Shown here: positions 17,695 to 25,562 of the stretch, in pieces | How the letters are laid out: each line of letters opens with the position of its first letter | How positions within the stretch are numbered: position 1 is the stretch's first letter | From: Flavobacterium sp. GSB-24 | Lineage (GTDB): Bacteria > Bacteroidota > Bacteroidia > Flavobacteriales > Flavobacteriaceae | Assembly: GCF_027924665.1 (NCBI RefSeq) | Contig: NZ_AP027043.1 | Span: 3,038,001-3,102,000 of the forward strand | DNA: 64,000 bases | Direction: 5' to 3' | Notes under the pieces: model-generated | Database searches by the model: none | Told to the model about the DNA's origin: nothing | What the model saw: only the letters and a program-made list of their open reading frames with translations | Translations under genes and position numbers: made by a program

Positions 17695-17827
17695 GTTTGA
17701 TACCTTTTTGTTTTAAAGTTTCAATACTCGTTTGACCTCTCAAAAATGATTGTACAACATTTTTATCACTAACCATTTTTGTTACTGATTCTATGACCCT
17801 TTCTTTATTTGTTGTAATCTTTTTCAT
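17678..17827 (-). CDS. 49-residue small protein overlapping the DUF6169-like gene
   Basis: On the minus strand an ATG at 17825-17827 opens a frame to TAA at 17678-17680. The product starts MKKITTNKERVIES and ends GIKLANPL. It is basic, probably helical, and has no signal peptide or membrane segment. It overlaps the next gene by 17 bp, and a TAAATTTG -7-like box lies just upstream (17832-17839). The tight two-gene arrangement resembles small regulatory or toxin-antitoxin pairs, but nothing in the sequence proves this. Confidence 0.6.
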   Translation of the reverse strand: MKKITTNKERVIESVTKMVSDKNVVQSFLRGQTSIETLKQKGIKLANPL

Positions 17828-18011
17828 ACTGCAAATTTATAAAATCTTTTTAATTATAAAAATCAATGTTTAGTTAAATAGAAAGATGTTCAGAAATAAA
17901 AGTGGTCGATTAAAAAAATAAAAGTTCAGTCCAAGTAATGCAATGACTAATAGGAAAATTAAAAAAGCAAAATAACCTTAATCAAAATTATTATACTTAG
18001 AATTATATTTC

Positions 18012-18458
18012 TTACTTCAGCCTCAATCCCACAGGAACCATTAAAATTCCTTTTTCATAAACATTCAAATAAAGCTTAATTGGCTTTTTCTGTCCTTCCC
18101 ATTTCAATTCGTAAACATTCAAAAAACCAGCGCCCATATTACTTCTTTTGGTTGGAAACGGACAACAGGTTTCTAATTTTGTATAAGTAATTTTTTCACC
18201 GCTTGGTCCCGCCAGCGCATTCAGGAAACGAGATTCATTAAGAGTTTCGCTATTAGTATTTTGAAAAAATATATTTATTGGATAATCAGGATCGTAACCG
18301 TATTTTTTGTCTTTAGCAAATTGAGTGATAAGGAAAGTATTGTCTTTCTTCAAAATCAAATCAGGCGCGTTGTCGTCTACATTTTTTAAGGTTGATTTTG
18401 TACTCACGCAAGAAGTTGCAGTGATTAATAAAACAATAAAAAGGGTTATTTTTTTCAT
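18012..18458 (-). CDS. Uncharacterised lipoprotein
   Basis: The 148-residue product has a lipoprotein signal (ITATSC) and a conserved-looking body with FLNALAGPSGEKITY, LETCCPFPTKRSNMGAGFLNVYELKWEG and a C-terminal GILMVPVGLRLK. Close relatives in Flavobacteriaceae are sometimes labelled 2-dehydro-3-deoxyphosphooctonate aldolase. The sequence lacks any aldolase or KDO-8-P synthase motif and is far too short, so that label should not be used. The CC pair and surface localisation are the only hints of function. Confidence 0.72.
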   Translation of the reverse strand: MKKITLFIVLLITATSCVSTKSTLKNVDDNAPDLILKKDNTFLITQFAKDKKYGYDPDYPINIFFQNTNSETLNESRFLNALAGPSGEKITYTKLETCCPFPTKRSNMGAGFLNVYELKWEGQKKPIKLYLNVYEKGILMVPVGLRLK

Positions 18459-18522
18459 GGGTTATAATATTGTAATAACAGTTAGTTTCAGTATTCCAAA
18501 TACAGTTTTGAACACTCAAAAA

Positions 18523-19203
18523 TTATTCTTCTACTTTTTTGCGGTTTAGTTTTAAAATACCAATTACAATCAGATATTGTGCCAGAAGATAAGTCAGCAT
18601 AATAAAAAATGAGCTTTTCGGAATTGGAGCATAAAATTTGTTTATCGCCAAAATACTATCCGATATAATGAAGAAAAATGCTCCTAAAAAAACGAGTAAA
18701 TTACCAGGTTTTTCCCAAACTAAAAATCCGTTAAAGGCAAATAAAAGCATAATAGAAATAATTGATGCATAAATTGTAACAGGAATTTTTAAATCTCCTA
18801 AAAATGGCATTAAAAAAGAAACCATGCCAATTAAATATAAAGCAATTAAAATGCTTCCAAAAATAAAAACTGACCTGTTCTGCTTTTTTCTAATCTTATT
18901 CAGTTTATTAAACAATATGCAATAGATAATATGGGCTGTCAAAAAAGATACTAAACCCAATATGAAATATATTTCACCAAGATCTGTAAATAACAGAATA
19001 ACGTCTCCAATCCAAGAAAATACAAGTGCGCTTAATAAGGTATTTTTAGTTGGAAATTTTCTAAAAAAATAAACACCAAACCCAATAATTGGTATTAATA
19101 TGGGTTTTAAAAACAGATCGAATCGCTCGTAACCAGATACCAGAATAATCAGGTATAGTATACTGAACGCTAAATAAATTTTGTAAAAATAAGAGTTTCT
19201 CAT
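18523..19203 (-). CDS. YhhN-family lysoplasmalogenase (TMEM86-like)
   Basis: The 226-residue, roughly eight-helix membrane protein matches the YhhN/TMEM86 family, with FSWIGDVILLF and FIISDSILAINKFY as the conserved acidic, helix-embedded motifs. Characterised members hydrolyse the vinyl-ether bond of lysoplasmalogens. Its ATG overlaps the stop of the hydroxylase gene (ATGA at 19200-19203), so both are translated from one message. Together they suggest turnover of ether lipids. Confidence 0.85.
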   Translation of the reverse strand: MRNSYFYKIYLAFSILYLIILVSGYERFDLFLKPILIPIIGFGVYFFRKFPTKNTLLSALVFSWIGDVILLFTDLGEIYFILGLVSFLTAHIIYCILFNKLNKIRKKQNRSVFIFGSILIALYLIGMVSFLMPFLGDLKIPVTIYASIISIMLLFAFNGFLVWEKPGNLLVFLGAFFFIISDSILAINKFYAPIPKSSFFIMLTYLLAQYLIVIGILKLNRKKVEE

Positions 19204-20483
19204 AATAGGGGATTATGATTGATATATGGTTTTGGTTTGTTCTTAAATTCAATATTGACAAAATAGATTGTCACGAAAAGAGAGAATATTAAGTATGTAA
19301 AAATAACATAATTACTAATCGGAATTACACGATTTAAGCCAAACCAATCTCTAAAGTAAGCCACAATACCGATTACTGTTATCAATCTCAAACTTTCCCA
19401 TACAACAGAAAATCTGCTTTTATCCATTAATTCTGAGTAACTGTAGATCGTAACAAAAATAAAAAAGCCATAAATAAAGATATTCGGTAAACCAATTGTG
19501 GCAATGTTTTCAAATAAATAGCTTACAAATAATAAAGTGATTAAAACTTGAATTACAGACCAGTAGATTAATCTTTGAGAGTTTTGTGTTCCGTATTTTT
19601 CAAAATCAAAAACATTTTCAATTTTGTTTACGGGATATTTTTCTTCAAAGTTTTCCGGACGCCAGCCAGTTGGTTTAAACCAGATCGTTAATTTGTCTTT
19701 CCATTTAGGAGCTCGCCAGGCATCTTTTACTAATAAGCTTAAATGCTGGAAATTAATCTTAATAGGATTCCAAGTATTAGCAGGTCTTGTGATTCCAAAA
19801 ACTGGCGGAACATCGTCTAATTCTTCCTGGAAAGTGCCAAAAAGTTTATCCCAGAAAATAAAAATCTGCGAATGATTCTTGTCTAAATATTCTGGATTAA
19901 TCGCATGGTGTACACGATGATGTGAAGGAGTTACTAGAATTTGTTCAATAAATCCCATTTTTTTAATGTGTTTGGTGTGATACCAAAATTGTAAAAACAA
20001 ATGAATAGGAAGTGTTATCGCAATTACAGAAGCCGGAACACCTAAAAGAGCTGCGGGAATCAATAAAAACGTAAATAAATTAACCAAGCTGGCAATAGGC
20101 TGGCGAAGCGCACACGCAAGATTAAACTCTTCACTGCTGTGATGAATGGCATGTTTGTTCCAAAGAAAGTTAATTTGATGTGCTAGTCGATGGCTCCAAT
20201 ATCCGTAAAAATCAATAACAAAAAAAGCAATGAAATAGGAGAGGACATTTGCTTCTAAATGCTGTAATGCAATTTTAGAAACCAGCCATTCGTAAGACAG
20301 AAAAGTAATACTGAGACCCAAAACATCTTTGACAGAATTGGTTATTCCAGAACTTATGCTTGATACACTGTCTATAAGAGGAGCGGTGTCATTTTTTATA
20401 TAAATACCGTATATTTTTTCGATGATAATTAAGGTCAAAAAAATAGGCATTGCAATAATCAATATCTTTCCATATTCCTCCAT
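19200..20483 (-). CDS. Sterol desaturase / fatty acid hydroxylase family protein (AGMO-like)
   Basis: The 427-residue integral membrane protein has the eight-histidine di-iron motif: HRLAH (His98, His102), HAIHH (His111, 114, 115) and SHHRVHH (His188-193), with an extra HTKH at 169-172. About eight hydrophobic segments flank it, and the C-terminal third adds further helices as in alkylglycerol monooxygenase (TMEM195). Family members oxidise lipids at an unactivated carbon. Overlap with a lysoplasmalogenase-like gene favours ether lipids as substrate. Carotenoid or fatty-acid hydroxylation remains possible. Confidence 0.82.
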   Translation of the reverse strand: MEEYGKILIIAMPIFLTLIIIEKIYGIYIKNDTAPLIDSVSSISSGITNSVKDVLGLSITFLSYEWLVSKIALQHLEANVLSYFIAFFVIDFYGYWSHRLAHQINFLWNKHAIHHSSEEFNLACALRQPIASLVNLFTFLLIPAALLGVPASVIAITLPIHLFLQFWYHTKHIKKMGFIEQILVTPSHHRVHHAINPEYLDKNHSQIFIFWDKLFGTFQEELDDVPPVFGITRPANTWNPIKINFQHLSLLVKDAWRAPKWKDKLTIWFKPTGWRPENFEEKYPVNKIENVFDFEKYGTQNSQRLIYWSVIQVLITLLFVSYLFENIATIGLPNIFIYGFFIFVTIYSYSELMDKSRFSVVWESLRLITVIGIVAYFRDWFGLNRVIPISNYVIFTYLIFSLFVTIYFVNIEFKNKPKPYINHNPLL

Positions 20484-20537
20484 AAAAAAAACATTCTATT
20501 TAATTCAAATATAGAATAAAATAGAATGTTTTTTAAA
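20484..20537 (-). terminator. Terminator after clpS
   Basis: AAAAAAACATTCTATTT pairs with AAATAGAATGTTTTTT, with A/T tracts on both sides. It lies immediately downstream of clpS on the minus strand and in the leader of the hydroxylase gene. Confidence 0.7.
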
Positions 20538-20547
20538 ATATTTTCAA

Positions 20548-20823
20548 CTAAACGATTTCAGCGCTAAGTCCCGCTTCTAAAAGTTGTGTACATTGAGGTT
20601 TTAATTTGTCTATTGGCCCTGTTTTTACAGTGCATTTTCCGTTGTAATGTACAATTAAAGAGCATTGCTCAGCTTGTTCAGCTGTGTGACTGCATACACG
20701 CATAAGAGTATCAATTACGTGGTCAAAAGTGTTTACATCATCATTGTAAACTATGATTTCGTTATTGAAACCCGTTGCTTCTTTCTCGCGAATTCTTTCT
20801 CTAACTTTTTCTTTAGTACTCAT
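20548..20823 (-). CDS. clpS: ATP-dependent Clp protease adaptor protein ClpS
   Basis: ClpS delivers N-end-rule substrates to the Clp unfoldase. The 91-residue product contains the binding-pocket motif YNDDVNTFDHVI near 26-37 and SLIVHYNGKCTVKTG near 60-74, both diagnostic. It lies 37 bp after prmA on the same strand and probably shares its promoter (21709-21738). Confidence 0.95.
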   Translation of the reverse strand: MSTKEKVRERIREKEATGFNNEIIVYNDDVNTFDHVIDTLMRVCSHTAEQAEQCSLIVHYNGKCTVKTGPIDKLKPQCTQLLEAGLSAEIV

Positions 20824-20860
20824 TTTTTTTAAGTTTTTGTACTGATGTAATTACTAATAT

Positions 20861-21694
20861 CTAATTTACGTATTTTAATGATACCCAGTTGTTTCTTTGA
20901 AACTTTTTAACATAAGTCAATCCTTTTTCAACGCATGAAGCATCGATAAACGGAATATCTTCTTCATAGAAACCACTAAAAAGTATAATTCCTTTTGGGT
21001 TCAAACAATCAACATAAGCCTGCATGTCATTCAATAAAATATTTCTATTGATGTTTGCAATAATTAAATCATATTTTTTGCCTGCCAATAAAGCTGCATC
21101 GCCCTCATAAACGCTGATATGTTTACAATTATTGCGTTCGGCATTTTCAATAGAATTCAAATAACACCAATTGTCAATATCAATTGCGTCTATTGGTTTA
21201 GCACCTTTCATTTCAGCCAAGATTGCTAAAATTGCTGTTCCGCAGCCCATGTCCAAAGTTTTAAGACCTTTAACATCCATTTCTAATAAATGCTGAATCA
21301 TCATGTGTGTCGTTTCATGATGACCAGTTCCAAAGCTCATTTTTGGTTCGATTACAATATCAAATTCGGCATTAGTTTTTGGGTGAAAAGGAGCGCGAAC
21401 ATGGCATTTTCCGTCAACATCAATAGGTTCAAAATTCTTTTCCCATTCCTCATTCCAGTTTACCTGATCGATTTCTTCAACAGTATATTCGATTTTAAAC
21501 TCTTCAGATTGTAAAATATAAATATCGTCTAGAATATTTTCGTCCCATAAATCTTTCTTCACAAAAGCCGAAATCCCGTTTTCTGTTTCTGTAAAACTTT
21601 CAAACGCTTTTTCGCCCAACTCAGCAACTAAAATCTCCGAACCAAGTTCTTTTGGCTCAATCGTAAAATGATATCCTAAATATATATTCGACAT
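20861..21694 (-). CDS. prmA: Ribosomal protein L11 methyltransferase
   Basis: PrmA trimethylates ribosomal protein L11 using S-adenosylmethionine. The 277-residue protein has the substrate-recognition N-terminal part with VNWNEEWEKNFEP, then the Rossmann methyltransferase domain with FGTGHHETTHMM, LDMGCGTAILAILA (SAM loop) and IIANINRNILL (NPPY-like position). It is preceded by a textbook promoter and followed by clpS. Confidence 0.95.
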   Translation of the reverse strand: MSNIYLGYHFTIEPKELGSEILVAELGEKAFESFTETENGISAFVKKDLWDENILDDIYILQSEEFKIEYTVEEIDQVNWNEEWEKNFEPIDVDGKCHVRAPFHPKTNAEFDIVIEPKMSFGTGHHETTHMMIQHLLEMDVKGLKTLDMGCGTAILAILAEMKGAKPIDAIDIDNWCYLNSIENAERNNCKHISVYEGDAALLAGKKYDLIIANINRNILLNDMQAYVDCLNPKGIILFSGFYEEDIPFIDASCVEKGLTYVKKFQRNNWVSLKYVN

Positions 21695-21708
21695 AAATAA
21701 TTTTTTTG

Positions 21709-21738
21709 CAAAGGTAATTCTTAAATTATAAAATTCAA
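21709..21738 (-). promoter_or_regulatory. Bacteroidota sigma-A promoter for prmA-clpS
   Basis: On the minus strand the -33 element TTG (21738-21736) is followed by exactly 19 bp and then the -7 element TACCTTTG (21716-21709), an exact match to TTG-N19-TAnnTTTG. The inferred start is about 9 bp before the prmA ATG. Confidence 0.8.
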
Positions 21739-21771
21739 TTTAAAAAAGCCAAATTCCAAATCCCAATACGA

Positions 21772-21800
21772 AAAAACCATTCGCATCGCGAATGGTTTTT
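21772..21800 (-). terminator. Terminator of tpiA
   Basis: A perfect 13-bp stem AAAAACCATTCGC/GCGAATGGTTTTT with a 3-base loop. It is downstream of tpiA on the minus strand but separated from the stop codon by the 14-copy heptanucleotide array. Confidence 0.8.
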
Positions 21801-21808
21801 GTAAGTAT

Positions 21809-21910
21809 AAATCTAAAATCTAAAATCTAAAATCTAAAATCTAAAATCTAAAATCTAAAATCTAAAATCTAAAATCTAAAATCTAAAATCTAAAATCTAA
21901 AATCTAAAAT
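21809..21910. repeat. Heptanucleotide tandem array (ATCTAAA), about 14.5 perfect copies
   Basis: An uninterrupted run of the 7-bp unit ATCTAAA covers 102 bp between the tpiA stop codon (21910-21912) and its terminator hairpin. In tpiA mRNA sense it reads as repeated TTTTAGA, which places TAG in all three frames. No copy carries a mismatch, pointing to recent expansion by slippage. Confidence 0.97.
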
Positions 21911-22662
21911 TAGATAGCAGTAACAATTGCTAAAAAGTCATCAGCTTTTAAAGCAGCACCACCAATTAAACCACCATCTACGTCTGGTTTACCAAAGATT
22001 TCTTTAGCGTTTTCTGGTTTAACAGAACCACCGTATAAAATAGAAACTTCATCAGCGATTTCAGCTCCAAAAGATTTACGAATAGTTTCTCTAATGAATT
22101 CGTGCATTTCCTGCGCTTGTTCAGGCGAAGCAGTTTCTCCAGTTCCAATAGCCCAAACAGGTTCATAAGCTAATACAATTTTTGACCATGATTCTTTTGC
22201 GATATGGAAAACTCCGTCACGTAATTGATTTTCAACAATATTGAAATGATTATCAGATTGACGGTCTTTTAATTCTTCTCCAAAACAGAAAATAACTGTC
22301 ATGTCATGTTTTAAAGCTGTATCAACCTTATTTGCGATTAAAGCGTCAGTTTCGTTGAAAATTGCTCGACGCTCAGAATGACCTAATATAACTGTGTTAA
22401 CGCCAATGCTTGTTAACATATCTGCAGAAATTTCTCCTGTAAATGCACCGCCTTCAGCTTGGTGAACATTTTGAGCAGAAACTCCAATAGTTGTATTTTT
22501 TAATTTTGCAGCAGCAGCTTGTAAGTTTACAAATGTTGGAGCTACAATAACTTGTGCATTCGTTTTTGCTGGAATTTTAGCAATTATCTCGTTTAATAAT
22601 TCTTCAGTTTGAGCAGCATTTTTATGCATTTTCCAGTTTCCTGCAACAATCGATTTTCTCAT
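21910..22662 (-). CDS. tpiA: Triosephosphate isomerase
   Basis: TpiA interconverts dihydroxyacetone phosphate and glyceraldehyde-3-phosphate. The 250-residue product carries AGNWKMHKN (active-site Lys), LGHSERR (catalytic His), AYEPVWAIGTG (catalytic Glu) and LYGGSVKPEN, and GGLIGGAAL (phosphate binding). Length is normal. Its 3' untranslated region is the unusual heptanucleotide array. Confidence 0.98.
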   Translation of the reverse strand: MRKSIVAGNWKMHKNAAQTEELLNEIIAKIPAKTNAQVIVAPTFVNLQAAAAKLKNTTIGVSAQNVHQAEGGAFTGEISADMLTSIGVNTVILGHSERRAIFNETDALIANKVDTALKHDMTVIFCFGEELKDRQSDNHFNIVENQLRDGVFHIAKESWSKIVLAYEPVWAIGTGETASPEQAQEMHEFIRETIRKSFGAEIADEVSILYGGSVKPENAKEIFGKPDVDGGLIGGAALKADDFLAIVTAI

Positions 22663-22759
22663 TTTGGTAGTTTTATATTATTTTTTTGTTTTTTGTTTTA
22701 TGAAGTAAGGTCAAAGAAAAAATTAAAATTGATTTTTGAATTGACATTGTTATTGAAAA

Positions 22760-23257
22760 TTATTTCAATCCTTTTAAAGTTTCGTCTATTTTAGCGAAAT
22801 CAGTTTCTATAGCGCGATAAAGCACAATTTTTCCTGTTTTATCCACAACAATATATCTCGGAATCCAATCTAAATCAATGGCTTTTCCAAAAAGACCTTT
22901 CATGCCATCATTCATCATATAATGATCGCCTTTGTTTAATTCGTGTTTTTCGATTCCAGCTTTCCATTTATCAGCAGTTTTATCAGCCGAAATGAATAAG
23001 TAAGAAACATTAGGATTATTAGCTTGTAATTCTTTTAGTTTTGGCATTGCTTTTACACAGTCCCCACACCAAGAAGCCCAAACTTCAATAACTAAAGTTT
23101 TTCCTTTATATTTTTTCAGAATGTTTTTAAATGTAGTCTGACTATTGTCTGTTCCTAATAATTTCTCGGATAAAGCTTCTTTAGAAAAACTAGTTTTCTG
23201 AGCTTGTGAACATGAAAAAGTAATAAATGCAATTACAATTAGGGCAATTTGTTTCAT
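22760..23257 (-). CDS. TlpA-like thioredoxin lipoprotein
   Basis: The 165-residue protein has a lipoprotein signal (FITFSC, Cys16) and a thioredoxin fold with active site WASWCGDC near 62-69, then a cis-Pro region at DWIPRYIVVDKTG. It would act in the periplasm as a thiol-disulphide reductant. It lies 97 bp upstream of tpiA. A TAACTTTG box (minus strand, 23297-23304) upstream is a candidate -7 element. Confidence 0.88.
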   Translation of the reverse strand: MKQIALIVIAFITFSCSQAQKTSFSKEALSEKLLGTDNSQTTFKNILKKYKGKTLVIEVWASWCGDCVKAMPKLKELQANNPNVSYLFISADKTADKWKAGIEKHELNKGDHYMMNDGMKGLFGKAIDLDWIPRYIVVDKTGKIVLYRAIETDFAKIDETLKGLK

Positions 23258-23574
23258 ATGTAAATTAAATTATTTTAAAATTAAGTACTGAATTCACAAA
23301 GTTAAACAAACAAATTGAAAGCGAAATGTAGATTAACAAAATTTGAAGAGTCGTTTATTTTGTAACAAAACAACAATTTTAGGTTAGAAAAAGGTGAATG
23401 AAAACGTAATAGTTGAGGTTAAAATCGTGTAATTTTCTAAATGAATTTTATGAGATTTGAAAAATGGGTGAAATTTTTAAATTGAAGAACAATTTTAGGA
23501 CATAAAAAACGTCGGATTTCAATGAAAAAAGCCTTCAATAAATTTGATTTTTGAAGACCTTATTATCATTTTTT
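23258..23574. other. 317-bp intergenic region
   Basis: No gene is visible. It contains a possible -7 box for the TlpA-like gene (23297-23304) and a terminator-like hairpin for the upstream hydrolase gene: on the minus strand GTCTTCAA at 23558-23551 pairs with TTGAAGGC at 23538-23531, followed by T residues. The middle is AT-rich without other structure. Confidence 0.55.
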
Positions 23575-24234
23575 TTAATTCAAATTATAATTTCCATTTG
23601 CCCATTTTTTACTTGGAACGATCCATTCGTCTAAAGCTTTAAAAAGAAAACCATGTTTAAGATTGGTATTCAATTCGATTTCTTTAAAGTGATTTACTTG
23701 GAGTTTTGAAGTTTCCTTTCTTTTGACAGCTGAAACGCCATAAATATCTGATGTTTCGTAAATGGTTAAAATATTACCGCAGAAATTAATATCCGGAATT
23801 TCTTGAATATCAGAATCTCTAAAGCATCCAATAAAGACAAAATTCACATCTGGATTTGCTAAATAAGTCGAAACGTACTGGGCAATATAACCGCCCTGTG
23901 AAGTTCCAATTACTGTAATATGATTTGGAGGGACGCCTTTTTTTATTAATGCTTTTACCTGTTTTACAATCTTTTCTGCGTACTCAGCAGAATTTGTGTT
24001 TTTCTTTCTTTTTTCACTAAAAACAATAAAATTATCTTTTCTGAATGATTCTAAAATCTCATTGTATTCTGCTTTTCCATATTCAGGATGAGCTGCGTTT
24101 AAGGAATTTTCTTGAACAAATTTGTTGTGAAAAAAGAAAATGTAACGTTGGTTCTCATTTTTTGCCTGGCTAAAAGATAAAATGCTAGATAAAATTGTAA
24201 GCGAAAAAGTTAAGGCTTTAATGAGTTTTTTCAT
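23575..24234 (-). CDS. Secreted alpha/beta-hydrolase-like protein
   Basis: The 219-residue protein has a signal peptide (about 1-23) and an alpha/beta-hydrolase core with nucleophile elbow GTSQGGY near 110-116. Its acid and His residues are less clear; HGFLFKALDEW near the end supplies a candidate His. It has its own terminators on both sides (24322-24357 upstream, about 23525-23560 downstream), so it is probably an independent unit placed inside the DoxX-TlpA-tpiA neighbourhood. Substrate unknown. Confidence 0.72.
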   Translation of the reverse strand: MKKLIKALTFSLTILSSILSFSQAKNENQRYIFFFHNKFVQENSLNAAHPEYGKAEYNEILESFRKDNFIVFSEKRKKNTNSAEYAEKIVKQVKALIKKGVPPNHITVIGTSQGGYIAQYVSTYLANPDVNFVFIGCFRDSDIQEIPDINFCGNILTIYETSDIYGVSAVKRKETSKLQVNHFKEIELNTNLKHGFLFKALDEWIVPSKKWANGNYNLN

Positions 24235-24321
24235 TTATTAAATTTGGTTTTTTGTTTGATCACATGTGAGATTTTTATTCGTAATCAAAAAGTTAAGTTT
24301 GAACAGACTGCAAGTAAAAAT

Positions 24322-24357
24322 AAAGCGCTGATAAAACAATAAGTTTATCAGCGCTTT
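24322..24357 (-). terminator. Terminator of the DoxX-fusion gene
   Basis: A perfect 14-bp stem AAAGCGCTGATAAA/TTTATCAGCGCTTT with an 8-base loop, directly downstream (minus strand) of the gene ending at 24375. Confidence 0.85.
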
Positions 24358-24374
24358 AAATATTTTAAATGATA

Positions 24375-25475
24375 TTACAATTTCAAATCTTCAACATCAT
24401 TGTAATGTACTTTTTTCACAACAACGCCTTTGCTTAGGACAACGATACTTGGATTGGCTCTTTCGATTGTTTTTAAAGTTGTTGCATCGCAGAAATAAAA
24501 ATCGGTATCTAAGTTGTATTGTTTTTTAGCTTTTGAAATTTCGTCAGCACCAGAAGCAGTCATTGCAATTACTTTATAACCTTTTGCTTTGGCATCTGCC
24601 GAAACTTTAGCTAGTTTTTTCATTCCTTCTGGATTTGATTTTGTCAAATCGTAAGTAACAAAAATAACCAATTTTGGCTCTTGAAGTAATTCTTCTTTAT
24701 AATCAGAATCATCTTTTGTCATTGTAAAATCGTGAATTGGCGGTACATAGCCTTCTGTAATCACTTTGTCTTTTCTATCTACAAATGTTGCTCCTTCTGG
24801 AATATTCATTAAATCTTTTTCTGTGAATTCTTTGTCAACGCCGTTTACTTTGTAAACGAAAATCATTTCTACAACAGATTTTGGAGCTCCTTCTGGAATT
24901 TCCATTCCTTTTGGGATACTAGAGCCTACTTTAAACGGACGAAAATCTTTGATCGGGTTATGATTTAAAACCCAAACTGCCATAAAAACGCACAAAACAA
25001 TGCTTATTAAAGTAATTAAGTTGGTAACTAATTTTGAAAATAAAGGTTTTACTAATTTTTTATTAACGAATAAAATCAAAATGAAGAAAAGTAAAACAAC
25101 ATCTTTTGTAAATGACTGCCAAGGTGTTAAATGCAAAGCATCTCCAAAGCAACCGCAATCTTTTACCACATCAAAATAAGCAGAGTAGAAAGTAAGGAAT
25201 GTGAAGAAAACGATTAAAAGTAATAATGCCCAAATTGTCAATTTTGATTTATAGCCAACTAACAGCATTACTCCTAAAACTACTTCTAAAATTACCAAGA
25301 AAATTGCTAAGCCTAAAGCCAACGGCTCTAAAAAAGGCATATTGAAAACTGGTTCGCTAAAATATTCAGCTAATTTATAAGAGAAACCAACCGGGTCGTT
25401 TAGTTTTATTAATCCGGAAATGATAAATAGTACACCGACAAATAATCGGGAAAATTGAGTAATGATGTTTTTCAT
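24375..25475 (-). CDS. DoxX/MauE-like membrane protein fused to a thioredoxin-like domain (BT_3928 family)
   Basis: The 366-residue protein begins with a four-helix DoxX/MauE-type domain (about 1-140) carrying KDCGCFGDALHLTPWQSF, then a further helix (about 150-172). A periplasmic C-terminal region with a thioredoxin-like fold follows (about 255-366: KLVIFVTYDL through NPSIVVLSKGVVVKKVHY). The thioredoxin part has no CxxC. Related fusions in Bacteroidota are called the BT_3928 family. Proximity to a TlpA-like gene suggests periplasmic redox or maturation work, unproven. Confidence 0.82.
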   Translation of the reverse strand: MKNIITQFSRLFVGVLFIISGLIKLNDPVGFSYKLAEYFSEPVFNMPFLEPLALGLAIFLVILEVVLGVMLLVGYKSKLTIWALLLLIVFFTFLTFYSAYFDVVKDCGCFGDALHLTPWQSFTKDVVLLFFILILFVNKKLVKPLFSKLVTNLITLISIVLCVFMAVWVLNHNPIKDFRPFKVGSSIPKGMEIPEGAPKSVVEMIFVYKVNGVDKEFTEKDLMNIPEGATFVDRKDKVITEGYVPPIHDFTMTKDDSDYKEELLQEPKLVIFVTYDLTKSNPEGMKKLAKVSADAKAKGYKVIAMTASGADEISKAKKQYNLDTDFYFCDATTLKTIERANPSIVVLSKGVVVKKVHYNDVEDLKL

Positions 25476-25549
25476 AAATATTAAATTTAAAATCCAATTT
25501 TAAAATTCCAAATTCCAAAATCATGTTGAAAAGTTGGAATTTGGAATTT
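25476..25549. repeat. Heptad-periodic leader with a 16-bp inverted repeat
   Basis: A perfect 16-bp inverted repeat (AAATTCCAAATTCCAA at 25503-25518, TTGGAATTTGGAATTT at 25534-25549) lies between the DUF1599 gene and the DoxX-fusion gene. Read toward the DoxX start, the leader is built from 7-bp units: TTGGAAT, TTGGAAT, TTTAAAA, TTGGATT, TTAAATT. It may act as a terminator for DUF1599 as well as a leader. Confidence 0.65.
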
Positions 25550-25562
25550 ATTTTTGGAATTT

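Noticed and set aside
18012..18458. Aldolase (KDO-8-P) function for the 148-residue lipoprotein
   Set aside because: No aldolase motif, wrong length and a lipoprotein signal; the label found on relatives is likely a propagated error.
21809..21910. CRISPR or telomere-like interpretation of the heptanucleotide array
   Set aside because: There are no spacers and no cas genes; a simple slippage-type tandem repeat explains it.
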